From the NCBI GenBank assembly GCA_036971715.1, contig JAVHJL010000008.1:310001-374000 (forward strand): 64,000 bases of DNA, given 5' to 3'. How positions within the stretch are numbered: position 1 is the first letter of the stretch; every line of letters begins with the position of its first letter. The notes beneath the pieces are model-generated. The model did no database searches. It was not told where the DNA came from and saw only the letters and a list, made by a program, of their open reading frames with translations. Below, piece after piece: positions 1 through 10,672 of this stretch. Origin of the DNA: Arthrobotrys musiformis. Lineage: Eukaryota; Ascomycota; Orbiliomycetes; Orbiliales; Orbiliaceae. A program made the translations under genes and the position numbers.

Positions 1-1484
1 AAGGGGTCCGGGTGTGCCACCTTCCACATGCGTATGTCGGTCATGGTATTCGCGTCGGTTGGATGCATCCCGTACCTGCCCGACAGTCGGTTGCGATTGG
101 TTGCGCGCAGCCTCCTCTTCCCGAATCCAATGTCGCCGTGTAGCGAGATCCGTATACCTCTGTGAAGGGAAATGCAGGATCAAGTTGTCGGAAATGCAGT
201 AGGAACCAGTTCACAAGATATATAAATAGGGGCATCGTAATCGCGCGATCGTGATGCGGATTTAACGAGGAGGCCAGGGCACGTGACTTGGCCGATTGTG
301 TGCAGCTGTTGCATTTTCTAACAGCAACACAACCTAACACACTTGCCTGGCTACTGTGCCAGGAGGGGGGCGTTTTTGAATACCGTTGCAATTCGAATTA
401 TATGGCAGCCTTTGCTCCCAATATTGTTGTAATACGCGTGATGGTCACAATACCGTATCCATACCGTATCAATAATCCCCCCTTTTCTGACACAGCGAGC
501 AGTTGATCTCATACGCCTCATGCGTTTTTTCTTGACTGGTTGTAACTGTTAGTATTCCTACCGCCTTCGTTTCAGCGCTTGGTCCTGTAACCAGACTTTG
601 TTAAGGTGGGCGCGGCGTAGTACTCTCCATTACGCCGAAAAGAAGAAACCCAACAGCCTGTCCCTGGTTGAAAGCCATACGTCTCGATACCGGTACCCCG
701 GTTTACATATCTTCTCGATGCCTGGGGGGGTTTTCGAAACGCACGGTTCTAGAACGAAATCGGTAAGGCTGAATGAAATGAAACAGACTTCCAAGCGCCT
801 GAATCAATCTTTAATATTCGGTTTAAATATAATGTTTGGCAACTGCAGCTTCACCTTCTATACTTGAGTCTATTATCCCCTGACCTAATCTAGGCTCCTA
901 CGCAACGAAGTTTGGTCAACACTTTCCCCCAACTGTTGTTCGTTAAAGCTGGGATTGAGGTCTAGATTCCCAACATAGCACTAGTGTAAGCCCTGACCCT
1001 CGCCTCATTTCACGGGCTTACCGCTGTCATAAATTAAGTAATAGATGGGTATTTAATACCCTACGGTCTAGTCTAAGAGGTCGCTCATGTCCGTAGAAAT
1101 GAGTCTCAAGTCCAGCTTATGGCGATACCCACATACTGCTACGGTCACCTGCAGTATTTTAGCAACGCTAGTAATCTGAGCAACGTCTTTCTCGATTTAT
1201 GATCTAAATTTGTTCAAAAGGGCTCCTCGGAAGATTTTTATTCGGAGAGGTTCCAAGCTAGCTTGAGAAGCCCAAGAGATCGGTGCTTGACCTATAGCTC
1301 ATAACATAATCGATCGATTGATCGCTGAGACCACTCTTGGTTAACTCTAAAGTCCACTTTTTTGCGTTTAGCGCTTACGGCCAAGGTCACGGCTCATTCG
1401 GCCAACCAAATGCTGTGATAGACACGTCGCTCCCTTGGATCTTTGGAATCTTAAACAGCGCCGAATAAGATACCGGCGATATAA
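1..1484. other. Intergenic region, no gene supported
   Basis: No open frame here has an ATG start, a recognisable domain and plausible composition. The longest frame (minus strand, 41-391) lacks any family feature. A TATA-like string (TATATAAATAGG) lies near 217-230 on the plus strand, but no convincing coding region follows it within 300 bases. The end of this stretch is the upstream region of the large secreted-protein gene. Confidence 0.5.
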
Positions 1485-4283
1485 ATGGCGAACTTTCACC
1501 AATTGATTTTAATCTTTTTTTCCGCCTTCCTGGGGTACCAGGTCCAGGCAACCCTAGCGGGCACCAACGGCCGTATAACCTCCAACCCCGACATCCCGTC
1601 GCGCGGCCCATCGATTTCGAAAACAGAACCCTGCCTCGTAAAACCGTGCCAAGATAGCAACTACGAAAGCGGCCAATTCACAGATTATGGGCCTATATCA
1701 AGTATTTCACACCTTAGGAATAGCCATCCTGACCGTTATGGAGTTATTCACGAAAAACGAGCAGACTCTAGCTCCGGCCAGGGCGAAGATGTGGAAATGG
1801 AGGACGACGAGGGCGACGAGGATGACGAAGAAGCATATTACGAAAAGAATAGAGACAGGCTGCAGTCTAGCGACGACGACCCTAGTTATGATGATAGTGA
1901 TAAAGAGATGACCGATGAGGATGACAACCCGGACCCTGGTGATGACGAGGAGGCAGAGCCTGATATCGATGACGACGAAGAAATGTATGATTATGGTGGA
2001 GAAGAATTTATGGATGACGAAGACCCTTGGTACGTGAGGGCAATGCAAGATGGCCAAGATAATGAAGATCTAGAGCGACAAAACGTTTACTTAGACGACA
2101 GGCCGCTTCAAGATCCTGAAATTCACACAGAGGACCAGATCAAGATCGAGGTCGGTAAAACAAGGAACTTCAACCTGTTTGACATCGTAGGGCTGGAAAG
2201 CTTTCTCAGCAATATCGGGCGCCGAAATATTGTACACAGAAAATCCTACCTTGCTATCAGAGCGTCTGATAAAAGCAGCAAAGATGCTTTCCTTACGACT
2301 ATGATTTCTATGCAAGATAATCATATGATAATAACGAGGGAGCACCAAGCGCTTTTGTTCGGGGCCTACAGTTGGAATCTCCTAGTTAGCTGTTGGGATC
2401 GTGCTCGAGAAGAGCAAAAACACGAATATGGATTTGCAGGAAGGGTGGACTACGTATCAATCGAAGGTATAACCGATTCAGTGACAATCAAGCAGATGGC
2501 GATAGCGAGAAGTAAATGGTTTCGATTAGGCGATAAAGGCGGCATGGCCCGGGGATTTAACATTGAGAGTGACTCAATACCTTTCGAAGACCAGGACAGC
2601 AGGAACGTTTGGTCAGCCCTTCGCGGCACAACTCCCATAAATGCGGTCGTCAGGATGATACAAACGTACCCAAATCGGTTCCAAGCGTTGAAACTCTCCA
2701 CTATTCACATACTATTCGACACGCTGGACGACCCCAGCGTGGCTGACGTTTTCCTAGAGTTTCAATGGCCAATTAATATTGATTCAATGTTAGAAAGTGC
2801 CGCACGAAATACCCTTGGCCAGATATCGCCAATTGAAGAGCCAGACGCGGACCAGGATGAAGAGAGTGAAGGGCCAGTTGTGGATCAGACCGAAGAGAGG
2901 GTCCCAGTTCGAGAACTAATCCCCCCTAGCCCGAATGTAATAATACTAGACGGCAAGGCACCCGAGTCAGCGCCAGTATTGCATCCACTCCTACCTGATA
3001 TCGGGCGTACTCACTACAGGAGCCCCCATAGGCCAACTTTTAAGACGATGAGAGCTAAATACAGAGGTACTGGCGGCGAAACAAATATCTACCTCGTGGC
3101 GTGCTCACAAGTAGAAGGTGAATTAGTCTTTCGCGGATTCGAAAATGAAGACTATAACTCAGCAGCCAATATTGCACAGGCGCGCGACGCCCTAGGAGAT
3201 ATTCTTTACGCGGCATGGGCTCATGAAACTAGGCCTGACGAAGGCATCAAGGGTATTTCGTTTAGTAGCCTTTCCCCTATGACCGAAGATTCTTTGGGAA
3301 GAGCGTTTCAAGAATCCGGGCTAGAAACTATCGATGGGGTTCAAACCGTAAGCTACGCTAACGGGGAAACTTTTAAAAAGGTAACGCGGGTATTCCTCCA
3401 AACAAGAGAGGGAAAGGCTATCAGAAACCTCATTCGGGGCTACGGGCAAAACATGGGAGGGCTGTCTCTTCATACAATACAGTATGGAAGACACACCGTC
3501 TGGAGCGGCTTTTTCATATACGTCACATTAAAGGCGAGCGCGGGTGATGCTGGCCCTGATCAATTTGATGATCTTTCGGCTGTGGAAATCCTCAGGCAAT
3601 CAATCGGAACCGGGATCGAGAGTGTTATTGAGCACCTCATATTTCAATATCGCGAATTGAAGCTTATTAGAGAAGGGGATGCCCTAACCTCGCGGATATT
3701 GCGGCCCAGATACCCCAAATTGGAAACCCTCCTCGAAGGCCTTGAAGTTAACGATATGTATACGACGCCACGCCGACGGAAGATCACGTTCGATGAGCCA
3801 TGTAAAGACCACTTGATAGATATTGCGACCAGATATCCAAAAATTTTTGGGGCCGATATGGATCCCGCTCCCGAATCTAAAATCAAAGCGGCGATGGATC
3901 CTCGCCGGGCTTTTGAGCAAACCGTGTATCCCGCAGTAGTGATTGGGCCGAAAGGGCAGGCCGACCCGTTGCCAGGAAATGCCAATACCTACACAATCGC
4001 AGCGTTTTGGGATCTCATGCATATCGCTGTCCTCAATATCCCAAAGATTGGGATAGCCCAGAACTCGCCTCCTCTAGAAGATATCTTGTTCGGGGCCTGG
4101 GTAAAAATGTACGGGGATCATTCAAAGAAAGGCCTTATCCAACCGTTGATAGACATCAAGGGAGCTGTCGGGGCGCACATGCTGTATCGGAGACGAGATG
4201 GTGCGCCAATTCGATATATTACCTTTATGATGGTCTCCGAGAATACTAGGAGGATTGTAGCGACGTTGTACCGATGGTCGTAG
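1485..4283 (+). CDS. Large acidic secreted protein with degenerate repeat modules, function unknown
   Basis: This 932-residue single-exon frame has an ATG start. The N terminus is a hydrophobic signal peptide (about residues 1-22, ending near QVQA). Residues about 105-205 are extremely rich in Asp and Glu. The rest is a mixed alpha/beta-like sequence with at least three degenerate copies of one module. One recurring block resembles DILYAAW / DILFGAW / ALLFGAYSW. Another resembles REGKAIRNLIRGY / NTRRIVATLYRW / TTPINAVVRMIQTY. I recognise no catalytic motif or known family. A putative paralogous continuation lies immediately downstream in another frame (4250-5515), so this gene may be the intact part of a longer, disrupted reading frame. 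Secretion is inferred from the signal peptide. A host- or prey-directed effector role is speculation based only on neighbourhood and composition. Confidence 0.75.
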   Translation: MANFHQLILIFFSAFLGYQVQATLAGTNGRITSNPDIPSRGPSISKTEPCLVKPCQDSNYESGQFTDYGPISSISHLRNSHPDRYGVIHEKRADSSSGQGEDVEMEDDEGDEDDEEAYYEKNRDRLQSSDDDPSYDDSDKEMTDEDDNPDPGDDEEAEPDIDDDEEMYDYGGEEFMDDEDPWYVRAMQDGQDNEDLERQNVYLDDRPLQDPEIHTEDQIKIEVGKTRNFNLFDIVGLESFLSNIGRRNIVHRKSYLAIRASDKSSKDAFLTTMISMQDNHMIITREHQALLFGAYSWNLLVSCWDRAREEQKHEYGFAGRVDYVSIEGITDSVTIKQMAIARSKWFRLGDKGGMARGFNIESDSIPFEDQDSRNVWSALRGTTPINAVVRMIQTYPNRFQALKLSTIHILFDTLDDPSVADVFLEFQWPINIDSMLESAARNTLGQISPIEEPDADQDEESEGPVVDQTEERVPVRELIPPSPNVIILDGKAPESAPVLHPLLPDIGRTHYRSPHRPTFKTMRAKYRGTGGETNIYLVACSQVEGELVFRGFENEDYNSAANIAQARDALGDILYAAWAHETRPDEGIKGISFSSLSPMTEDSLGRAFQESGLETIDGVQTVSYANGETFKKVTRVFLQTREGKAIRNLIRGYGQNMGGLSLHTIQYGRHTVWSGFFIYVTLKASAGDAGPDQFDDLSAVEILRQSIGTGIESVIEHLIFQYRELKLIREGDALTSRILRPRYPKLETLLEGLEVNDMYTTPRRRKITFDEPCKDHLIDIATRYPKIFGADMDPAPESKIKAAMDPRRAFEQTVYPAVVIGPKGQADPLPGNANTYTIAAFWDLMHIAVLNIPKIGIAQNSPPLEDILFGAWVKMYGDHSKKGLIQPLIDIKGAVGAHMLYRRRDGAPIRYITFMMVSENTRRIVATLYRWS

Positions 4284-5515
4284 GCTCCAAAGTTGTTGGC
4301 CGTGCAGCTGGGCGCGTTTTCTGTGTAGATAGCAACGTAGAGGCGTTGATTGGGGGGCAAACAGGAAATAGGCGTTCTAGGGGCACCGGGGCTAGGCACC
4401 AGTCAAGGGTTATTTGGCTGGCCTTGCTAGGAACGTCGGAGGTCAACGCCGCGTTAAGGCTCCTCGAAAAGTATCACAAAAAGATGAGCTTCGACCGCGG
4501 TATCGAAGAAATTTGTGTCCGCTGGAGAAATGAACCTGGCGAAGGGGTCCCGGAGATTCTCGTCGCCGGACGTCTTATGAAGGCCTTGGATTCTAGGCCG
4601 CCTATATAGGGGCAGCGCATTTTAGCTGAGGGGCTCCCGGGATCAGGGATTACCGACCTTCGACAGCCCATGAAGCATTTGCTGATGCAGAGGGCCATGT
4701 CAAGCTTTCCAATTCATAAGTACAACGACCCGGGATTGGGTGACCCCGGATACTCTTTTCAGAAGGGTTCGCTCAGGAAGCCCCCGGCTGGCTATGATAT
4801 TTGCGCAACTGAGGAACTAATGGCCCTGAAAAACGCACTTAGATACGTATACGTGGGTGATCGCTGGCGCCAAGATCACGACGGACCCCCCATCAAGCGG
4901 CGCAACGGCTGTGTTTCGCCGGCGAATAAAAATACCTATTTTGCGACCACTGCTACTAGTAGAACCGAAAGTGTGACATACAACTTTTTTGCGTCTGAAG
5001 AAGACCGCCATATAGTCATCCCACAGCGGCTTCCGCAAGCGGGTCTCGACGAAGATCTATTTTATGGGCGGATAGCCCTGATCCTCGCTGGAGTTTGGGG
5101 AAAGAACCGTCGGCCCCTATTGCCGCAAGCGCGGGCGGCGGGTTCCTCGGCGGCCGGGGCGGCAAGATATCAGGAGGCCTCTAAAAGCGGCCTATATACG
5201 GTCACCTTTACGAAATTGTATCCGGAGACAGAAGAAAAGATAATTCACATTTTAAATCGCGAGGCGTCGGACCTCAAGGTGAGTCTACGAGGGCGTGTTG
5301 CTGCTCGCTGCGGTACCTTTTCTTCGAGCGGATTAGTTATTGGGGAGGATGGTGAAGAGAAGATAGTCCGCTCGACAAGTCCCTCGTGCTTTATGATGTT
5401 GCACGATCTGAAGGAAGTCAGGTTTGTCTCAATACTCTTAGAGAATTACTCACTGGTAACCATAACCAGAGCTATAGTCGCCATAGGGATCATCGGTGAG
5501 CCTGGTAGGCTCTAG
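4250..5515 (+). pseudogene. Frame-shifted continuation of the repeat-module protein, interrupted by a TAG
   Basis: One frame is open from 4250 to 5515 except for a single TAG at 4607-4609. It contains two ORFs (4274-4609 with ATG, 4670-5515 with ATG). It carries more copies of the modules of the upstream gene: a block like VIWLALLGTSEVNAALRLLE, and LFYGRIALILAGVWGK preceded by an NTYFAT segment matching NTYTIA and TNIYLVA upstream. The upstream frame ends at 4283, so the two frames overlap at 4250-4283 and a one-base shift would join them. A possible 54-nt intron at 4572-4625 (weak GTCTTA donor, TTTTAG acceptor) would remove the TAG in frame. It could be a decaying 3' half, a separate tandem gene, or an assembly error. 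There is no signal peptide of its own. Confidence 0.45.
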
Positions 5516-6130
5516 ATGACTTTTTCCTTGAACCGAAAATTCCGAGCGCATGACACGGACACAAACACAAATCAAGATGGAGATAGTGATTAGTTCACAG
5601 CACATCTAGCAATCTTTCTTCTCATCCTTTTCCTGTTTTTTGATTTCTTTCTTTTCTTTTCTTCCTTCCTTCTAAAAAGCAATCTGGTGGACCGATCAGT
5701 TTTGCCTGTGCGCATTACTTCTTTTGCGATCTGGCCACCGAGCTCAGAGGACACATACTTAATGGATGCAACATTAATGCATCGCGTGCACCATCCAGTT
5801 ACTGATGTTCATGAATTGATTGTAATTAAGGCCCTTCGGATCTAGATGTAGCGCTACTACATTCGCCGCGCGGGCCGTCTGAGTTGTTCCTTTGATTTCT
5901 TTTAGTTAAAGTTCACGGAGCTTTGAGCTGGTATTCCCAACACGGTGGAAAATTAAAACCCGGCTGCAGAAAACTTAGTATGGCAATAAAAACAGGCGCA
6001 TACGCGTATACGCAGCGGGCTATCCCATATAGCAAAACAAAGCATCCACATATGACCATTGACTCAGTCTAACGGGAATTCAAAAAAAGTCACCGAGTCG
6101 TCAAGTTAACACGGCTTAACCATAAAAATA
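5516..6130. other. Intergenic with pyrimidine tract
   Basis: There is no gene. A pyrimidine-rich run lies at about 5608-5675 on the plus strand. The last 100 bases form the upstream region of the next secreted-protein gene. Confidence 0.5.
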
Positions 6131-7079
6131 ATGCAGCTTCTGCTCCTTTTGGGATTGTGTTTCCCTTTTCTCACCTTCACCATACCCGTCAGCCTACCTT
6201 TTCTCAGATTCGACAATTTTGCAACCTTTTTGGAAGATCTTTACACTTTGCGTACAGATATCCGGACGCAGAAGATCCGGCCAGATCTTACAGATAGCTA
6301 TATTCAGAAATTGATCGGCCAGGCCGAGGGGTTGGAGGTCGCTCCTGTAGACGAGGGCCAGGATGGAATACCTCCATACAGTTTGGTCGCTAAGGCTGTG
6401 AAGTATTTTGACTTCGTCCGAAATCTCACGGAAGACTTCCCACCAGGTTAGTGCATTTGCGTTTGCTATCTCCTCTTTACTTCTGCTGCCCTATGGGTAT
6501 ATTTGAGCGGTGTTTTATTACGGTAACTAATGTAGGCCTCATAATCCATATACTCTTATTCCATATTTAGACATTTCCACAACCTTAAAGCTGATAGAGG
6601 AAAATGGAGTATACGGCCTCGGCGACACCAAAAAAATCTTGGAGACTGCGGCGGAGGAAGAAAAAGAGGCCGAGGCTTTGGCACAACAGGCGGATAACGA
6701 CGACTTGAATCTATTCGGCACACCGCCTGAGACTGGTGAAATAATAGACGAAGAAGAATATTATACGGCAATATCAGACCCAGGTTTCGATGCCCCCATC
6801 AGAAATAGAGTTGCCGGAGGCGGGGTCCAAGGCATAGGTGCTAGGATTTGGCGGAACGAGGGACTGCAACGGCAACTCGAGAGTTACGAAGAGGAAAAGG
6901 CTGGAGATCCTGGCCTCGGCGGCATGGTAAGAAATCTCTACGAAGAGGAGTTTAAACAGGAGGATATAGACCAAGATTCGGATGATAGCGACGAGGAATT
7001 GAGGTGGCTTGACAACTTCTTAGGGCCCGAAGACGGATTCTTGGATCCAGATGACACCGACGCTCCAGCTGGTGTGTGA
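6131..7079 (+). CDS. Small acidic secreted protein, two exons, function unknown
   Basis: Exon 1 is 6131-6446 and exon 2 is 6571-7079. The 124-nt intron has a GTTAGT donor, a TAACTAAT branch site and a TTTAG acceptor, and the join is in phase, giving 274 residues. An earlier AG at 6535 runs into a stop, which supports the acceptor chosen here. The N terminus is a strong signal peptide (MQLLLLLGLCFPFLTFT). The mature part has a helical-looking N half (residues about 25-105). Its C half is very rich in Glu and Asp (EEEKEAEAL, DQDSDDSDEEL) and ends DAPAGV. There are few cysteines and no known domain. It follows the acidic repeat protein on the same strand, with which it shares secretion and extreme acidity but no obvious sequence. 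Function is unknown. Confidence 0.7.
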
Positions 7080-7681
7080 GTTTGTACAAGTAGAGACCTC
7101 ACCCCGGTTATATCACCAATAATTATCAAACTTCAACAATGCTATAGCGCTAGGTTCTTAGGGATACAACCATGAATAGGCATCCTTTTCACTGCTCAGC
7201 TGAAGTGGTTGTTTGCCCTCGGGCTAAGCTCTTAGATACTGAAACCTTTTTTCTTTTAATTTTTGTACGCGAATAGTGCAATGCAGTTTGAGGGTTTTCG
7301 CGCCATAATTTGTAAATTTGCTGATTATGTCTCTTGGTGTGGTACCCAAGATGCTTTTTTTGGCATGTTGTATTTTGTGTGTTGGTGCCAATATAGTTTG
7401 TGCTGCGAATATCTAGAATGCTGGCCGAAAATCCGATCCCGCGGTGAAAACATGAAATCCATGAAAACCTGCCTTCGTGGACATATTTCCGCCCCCGTTT
7501 TGTAAGTTTCTTAGAAAATGTAAGCCATAAGTGCTAGGTGGCCTCATGCTTAGACTACCGTAGAAGGGTGCACTACGCATGATGCTAGAGTCCGGAACTC
7601 CGACCTTCATACGACCGGAAGCCGGTACCTCCACTATGAACCCAATGTACTTCGATTATATTTATTGCGCCGGCGGCGAAA
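7080..7681. other. Intergenic region
   Basis: Only short frames without ATG starts or domains are present. I see nothing else of note. Confidence 0.4.
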
Positions 7682-7864
7682 ATGAACCATTTAGCGATAA
7701 CGGCACCGGGACTCTTTTTATTGGCTATACTTTCTTCTCCTAGCGCTTTCGGTTTACAGATGGCAGATCAGATCTGGTCGCCGCAACATGCATCCAAGAT
7801 GGTTTTGTCGACGGCACCGGAGTTAAACAAGATCGAGGTTACACCGGAAATCGATGCAGCTTAA
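7682..7864 (+). CDS. Candidate 60-residue secreted peptide
   Basis: This is a short ATG-initiated frame. Residues 1-24 form a textbook signal peptide: a charged or polar start, the hydrophobic core GLFLLAIL, and a small-residue cleavage region (SAFG). The mature peptide would be about 36 residues, without cysteines, ending EVTPEIDAA. It lies downstream of two acidic secreted-protein genes. No family is recognised. The frame is short enough to be chance, or the first exon of a longer gene. Confidence 0.3.
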   Translation: MNHLAITAPGLFLLAILSSPSAFGLQMADQIWSPQHASKMVLSTAPELNKIEVTPEIDAA

Positions 7865-8486
7865 ACATGAGAGCAGGAGGGCCTGCAGCCAAATTGGGCA
7901 CTAGCCTCCCCGATGTACTACAGCCTGCAGGTGGGGATCCGAGTGTTTATAGTAAATCATAAGTCAGTTGAAGCTCAGGCTTGGCAAGCCCATGATAAAG
8001 TATACTATTTCCTTAAGTTCGGGACCGTATTTTAAATACGTATTAATATAATCAGTTGCTTTTCTGCTTACTATTAGTTACGCTCGCAGCTATCCGCTAG
8101 AGATTCCGCTGGTTCAAACTCTATGTGTAGCAAGGCGCCTCGCAGCTAGACGGTGGACATTTATGAGGGCGTTGCCGAGCTCAGGCCCAGATTACCGTGT
8201 CCGAAACGCTAGTTTCTTCGCCGTAGCAATCTCGTGGATGAAGCTTAGGCCAAGTAGCATCCTAAACCCAGCGACACACTGTGCGGAGTAGGTTCCAGAA
8301 GCTACGCGTTGGTCCTGTTGCATTTCCCCTTTAGTCTGGCTGCATTACAGCTGGCCAGCTAGCTTGAGGCTCCTCAGACCTCTTAGGCACGATAAATGAT
8401 ACCATACCATACTTTCTAAACCTCAATCCCCCGCATCAATAACCCCGAAATACACGAGAAAAGTATCCCCACTAGCCGTCAGAGCC
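7865..8486. other. Intergenic, upstream of F-box gene
   Basis: I see no coding or structural signal. The last stretch before 8486 is the F-box gene's leader, with a CCATGG start context. Confidence 0.4.
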
Positions 8487-9893
8487 ATGGCTGAACCGAA
8501 AGAACCCGAACCCGCACACGAGAGCGAACATGCCACCAGTTGCAGTACACAACTCAGCCCGACAGCGAATGATATCTTCCGATTACCCGAGATTCTGGCC
8601 CATATCCTCTCACACGTCCCGCCGGTGCAACTGATCACTGGCGCGAGATTGGTTTGTAGGGCGTGGAAAGACGAGATCGAAAGTGATCCTATCCTTCGCT
8701 GGCGATGTTGGGTCCCCAGCCGTCCCAAAAATGTACCGAGTACCCCGCCGGCCGAAAACACAAAATCTGAGAGCGGTAGTGGGAGTAGTAGCACCGCCAG
8801 CAATAACGGTGGCGGTGGTGATAACGGTGGCGGCGGTGGTGGTTCCGAGCAGGAACAACAGCGGCGGGAGCAAACGCCTACCACCGCACCGAAGAGACTA
8901 AGGGTTCTCGACGGAATATCGTTACCACCGCCAAGTATTCGATCCGAATATTCGAATGCAGCATGCAAATGCAACAATTCACGGTCGCCGTCGCCGTCGC
9001 CGTCATCAGCGACATGTACGATTCATACGTATACCGACCTCTTCGAAGTCCACCCAGTGGCAATTCACTTCCTCCAGTTATTCTGGCGTCGCTTCATGAG
9101 ACTACCCCTCTCCAGAGCCCAAGAAGTCACAGGGATCGACTCACGAGATGCATTGATGGACGAGCTAGTCGCCCTCATCAAGCCCAAGCTCAAAGAATTC
9201 GAAACCGCAGTCTTAATCGAACCGCCGTCTGGTATCAGGCTCAATACTTCTAACAGACTTATTCGGCCCGAGAACCTTTCTTCGATTGTTAGTTTATACT
9301 GTGGTATCCAGTATGAAAGTTTGATTGAGACAAAGCTATACGATAATGGGACTTCGACGACGCCATTTTGTCAGAGCTCAAGGACTAGTAGGAGGAGGAT
9401 GCTTTCGGTTAAGGATTTGGTGTATAATGTCATGCACCGCTCGCTATTTGGAGATATAGACATAAATGAGGCTAGAAAAAGGCGGGAGGCAGCTACGCAG
9501 GACGGCTCGTATTTTCCGGACTACTACAGCGTCATCATGCAGATCGAAGGCAAAGAAGACAAAGGATCAAACGCCTATGGCGGCATGCAAGACACTGAGG
9601 TTGAAATCACTCTGGCGCTTTACGAGCCGTACGATATTACTAGCATTGAAACGAGAAAAATGTCGGAAAGCACGGGAGCTGTTCAAGCGAGATCTATACC
9701 TCGATATTCGTCTACACTCGAGCCAAGGTCTTGGAACAAGCCATTCATTCCCAGAAAAACGCCATGGAGAGCCTGGGCGAGGGATAAACGGCCGAAGAAA
9801 GGCGAACAGCTGCCGGAGTATAACGCCGTTTACGATTATTACCAAGAGAATAGGGCAGAGAATGTGCTGTTGCCGCTTGGAGTGGGGACTTGA
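8487..9893 (+). CDS. F-box protein
   Basis: This is a single-exon gene of 468 residues with a strong start context (CCATGG). Residues about 29-80 form an F-box: FRLPEILAHILSHVPP, then LVCRAWKDEIESDP and the terminal LRWRCW. The F-box family binds Skp1 in SCF ubiquitin ligases, and the remainder normally recruits substrate. After the box come a Ser/Gly-rich low-complexity segment (residues about 95-130, with Gly runs from a GGT/GGC repeat), a Trp-containing helix (LQLFWRRFMRL), and a C-terminal motif (ALYEPYDI). Variants of the last two also occur in other F-box genes of this window, so they look like family features. No WD or LRR repeats are visible, and the substrate is unknown. It is likely cytoplasmic or nuclear. 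Confidence 0.85.
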   Translation: MAEPKEPEPAHESEHATSCSTQLSPTANDIFRLPEILAHILSHVPPVQLITGARLVCRAWKDEIESDPILRWRCWVPSRPKNVPSTPPAENTKSESGSGSSSTASNNGGGGDNGGGGGGSEQEQQRREQTPTTAPKRLRVLDGISLPPPSIRSEYSNAACKCNNSRSPSPSPSSATCTIHTYTDLFEVHPVAIHFLQLFWRRFMRLPLSRAQEVTGIDSRDALMDELVALIKPKLKEFETAVLIEPPSGIRLNTSNRLIRPENLSSIVSLYCGIQYESLIETKLYDNGTSTTPFCQSSRTSRRRMLSVKDLVYNVMHRSLFGDIDINEARKRREAATQDGSYFPDYYSVIMQIEGKEDKGSNAYGGMQDTEVEITLALYEPYDITSIETRKMSESTGAVQARSIPRYSSTLEPRSWNKPFIPRKTPWRAWARDKRPKKGEQLPEYNAVYDYYQENRAENVLLPLGVGT

Positions 9894-10672
9894 GTCAGTT
9901 GTATTCGCTCGGAGGTGTGGATCGCGCCTGCAACTAAGACGAAGGTGAGGTTCGTTTTATAATTATGTGGCTAGTTATATAGCGATTTGGGCGCAACCGG
10001 GAGCTCCTTGGCTAACCCCGCCCATGCGCTGTCGCCTCCATCTTGATATGGAGGAATTCGAAAAACCTAAAAATTCGGTTCCTTCACCCATCGAATCAAG
10101 AATGAGGAACTGATCGTGGCACATCAGCCATGTGGATATTTCTTTTACGAAATCCATTAGAAATTTATTTTGCTCCCAGCTTCTTTCCCGACTAAGTTTA
10201 TGCGTGATCTTTGAGGAAGGTTACCAAAGCCCCAGCGAGGGTGGGTCCACTGTCCCGATATATACTAGTGCCGATGCCGACGCCGGCGCGACGTCCTAAC
10301 CGAATAGAGGCCCGAGGCCCTGCCGGTGTGTTTCAATATCAGAACTCGATATATATTTAACTTCATTCAATATCTATCTATTCGATTTTTAGCTAGTGAA
10401 TTGCATTCTACTAAAAAAACCATTTGCCGAATTGCGAGGGTCTGAAGGACCTAGGAGCGGTATCTTGTCGCGTGCTCAATTCCTGAATTCGTTGAACTTG
10501 GCCCCATACGTATACCCAGGTACATTGAACCTTTCGATAACACTATAAAATGCCCCGAGGAACCCCACGAGGATAGGAAGTTCGCCAGCTCGTGGGCATT
10601 CGTTCCTCTTGCCCCAGCACTTCTATCTAATAAAATATATCAAATAAATATTATTGTTTTATATTTTTCAAG
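9894..10672. other. Intergenic and promoter of tannase gene
   Basis: There is no gene. The 3' part contains a TATA box for the downstream esterase gene. Confidence 0.5.
10544..10550 (+). promoter_or_regulatory. TATA box (TATAAAA) of the tannase gene
   Basis: TATAAAA lies 123 bp upstream of the esterase ATG, a fitting distance for a fungal core promoter with a 5' leader of about 90 nt. It is assigned by sequence and position only. Confidence 0.5.

Noticed and set aside
8423..8977. 184-codon minus-strand frame opposite the first F-box gene
   Set aside because: Its Pro/Ser/Leu-rich sequence is the complement of the Gly/Ser-coding repeat of the F-box gene, and it has no domain.
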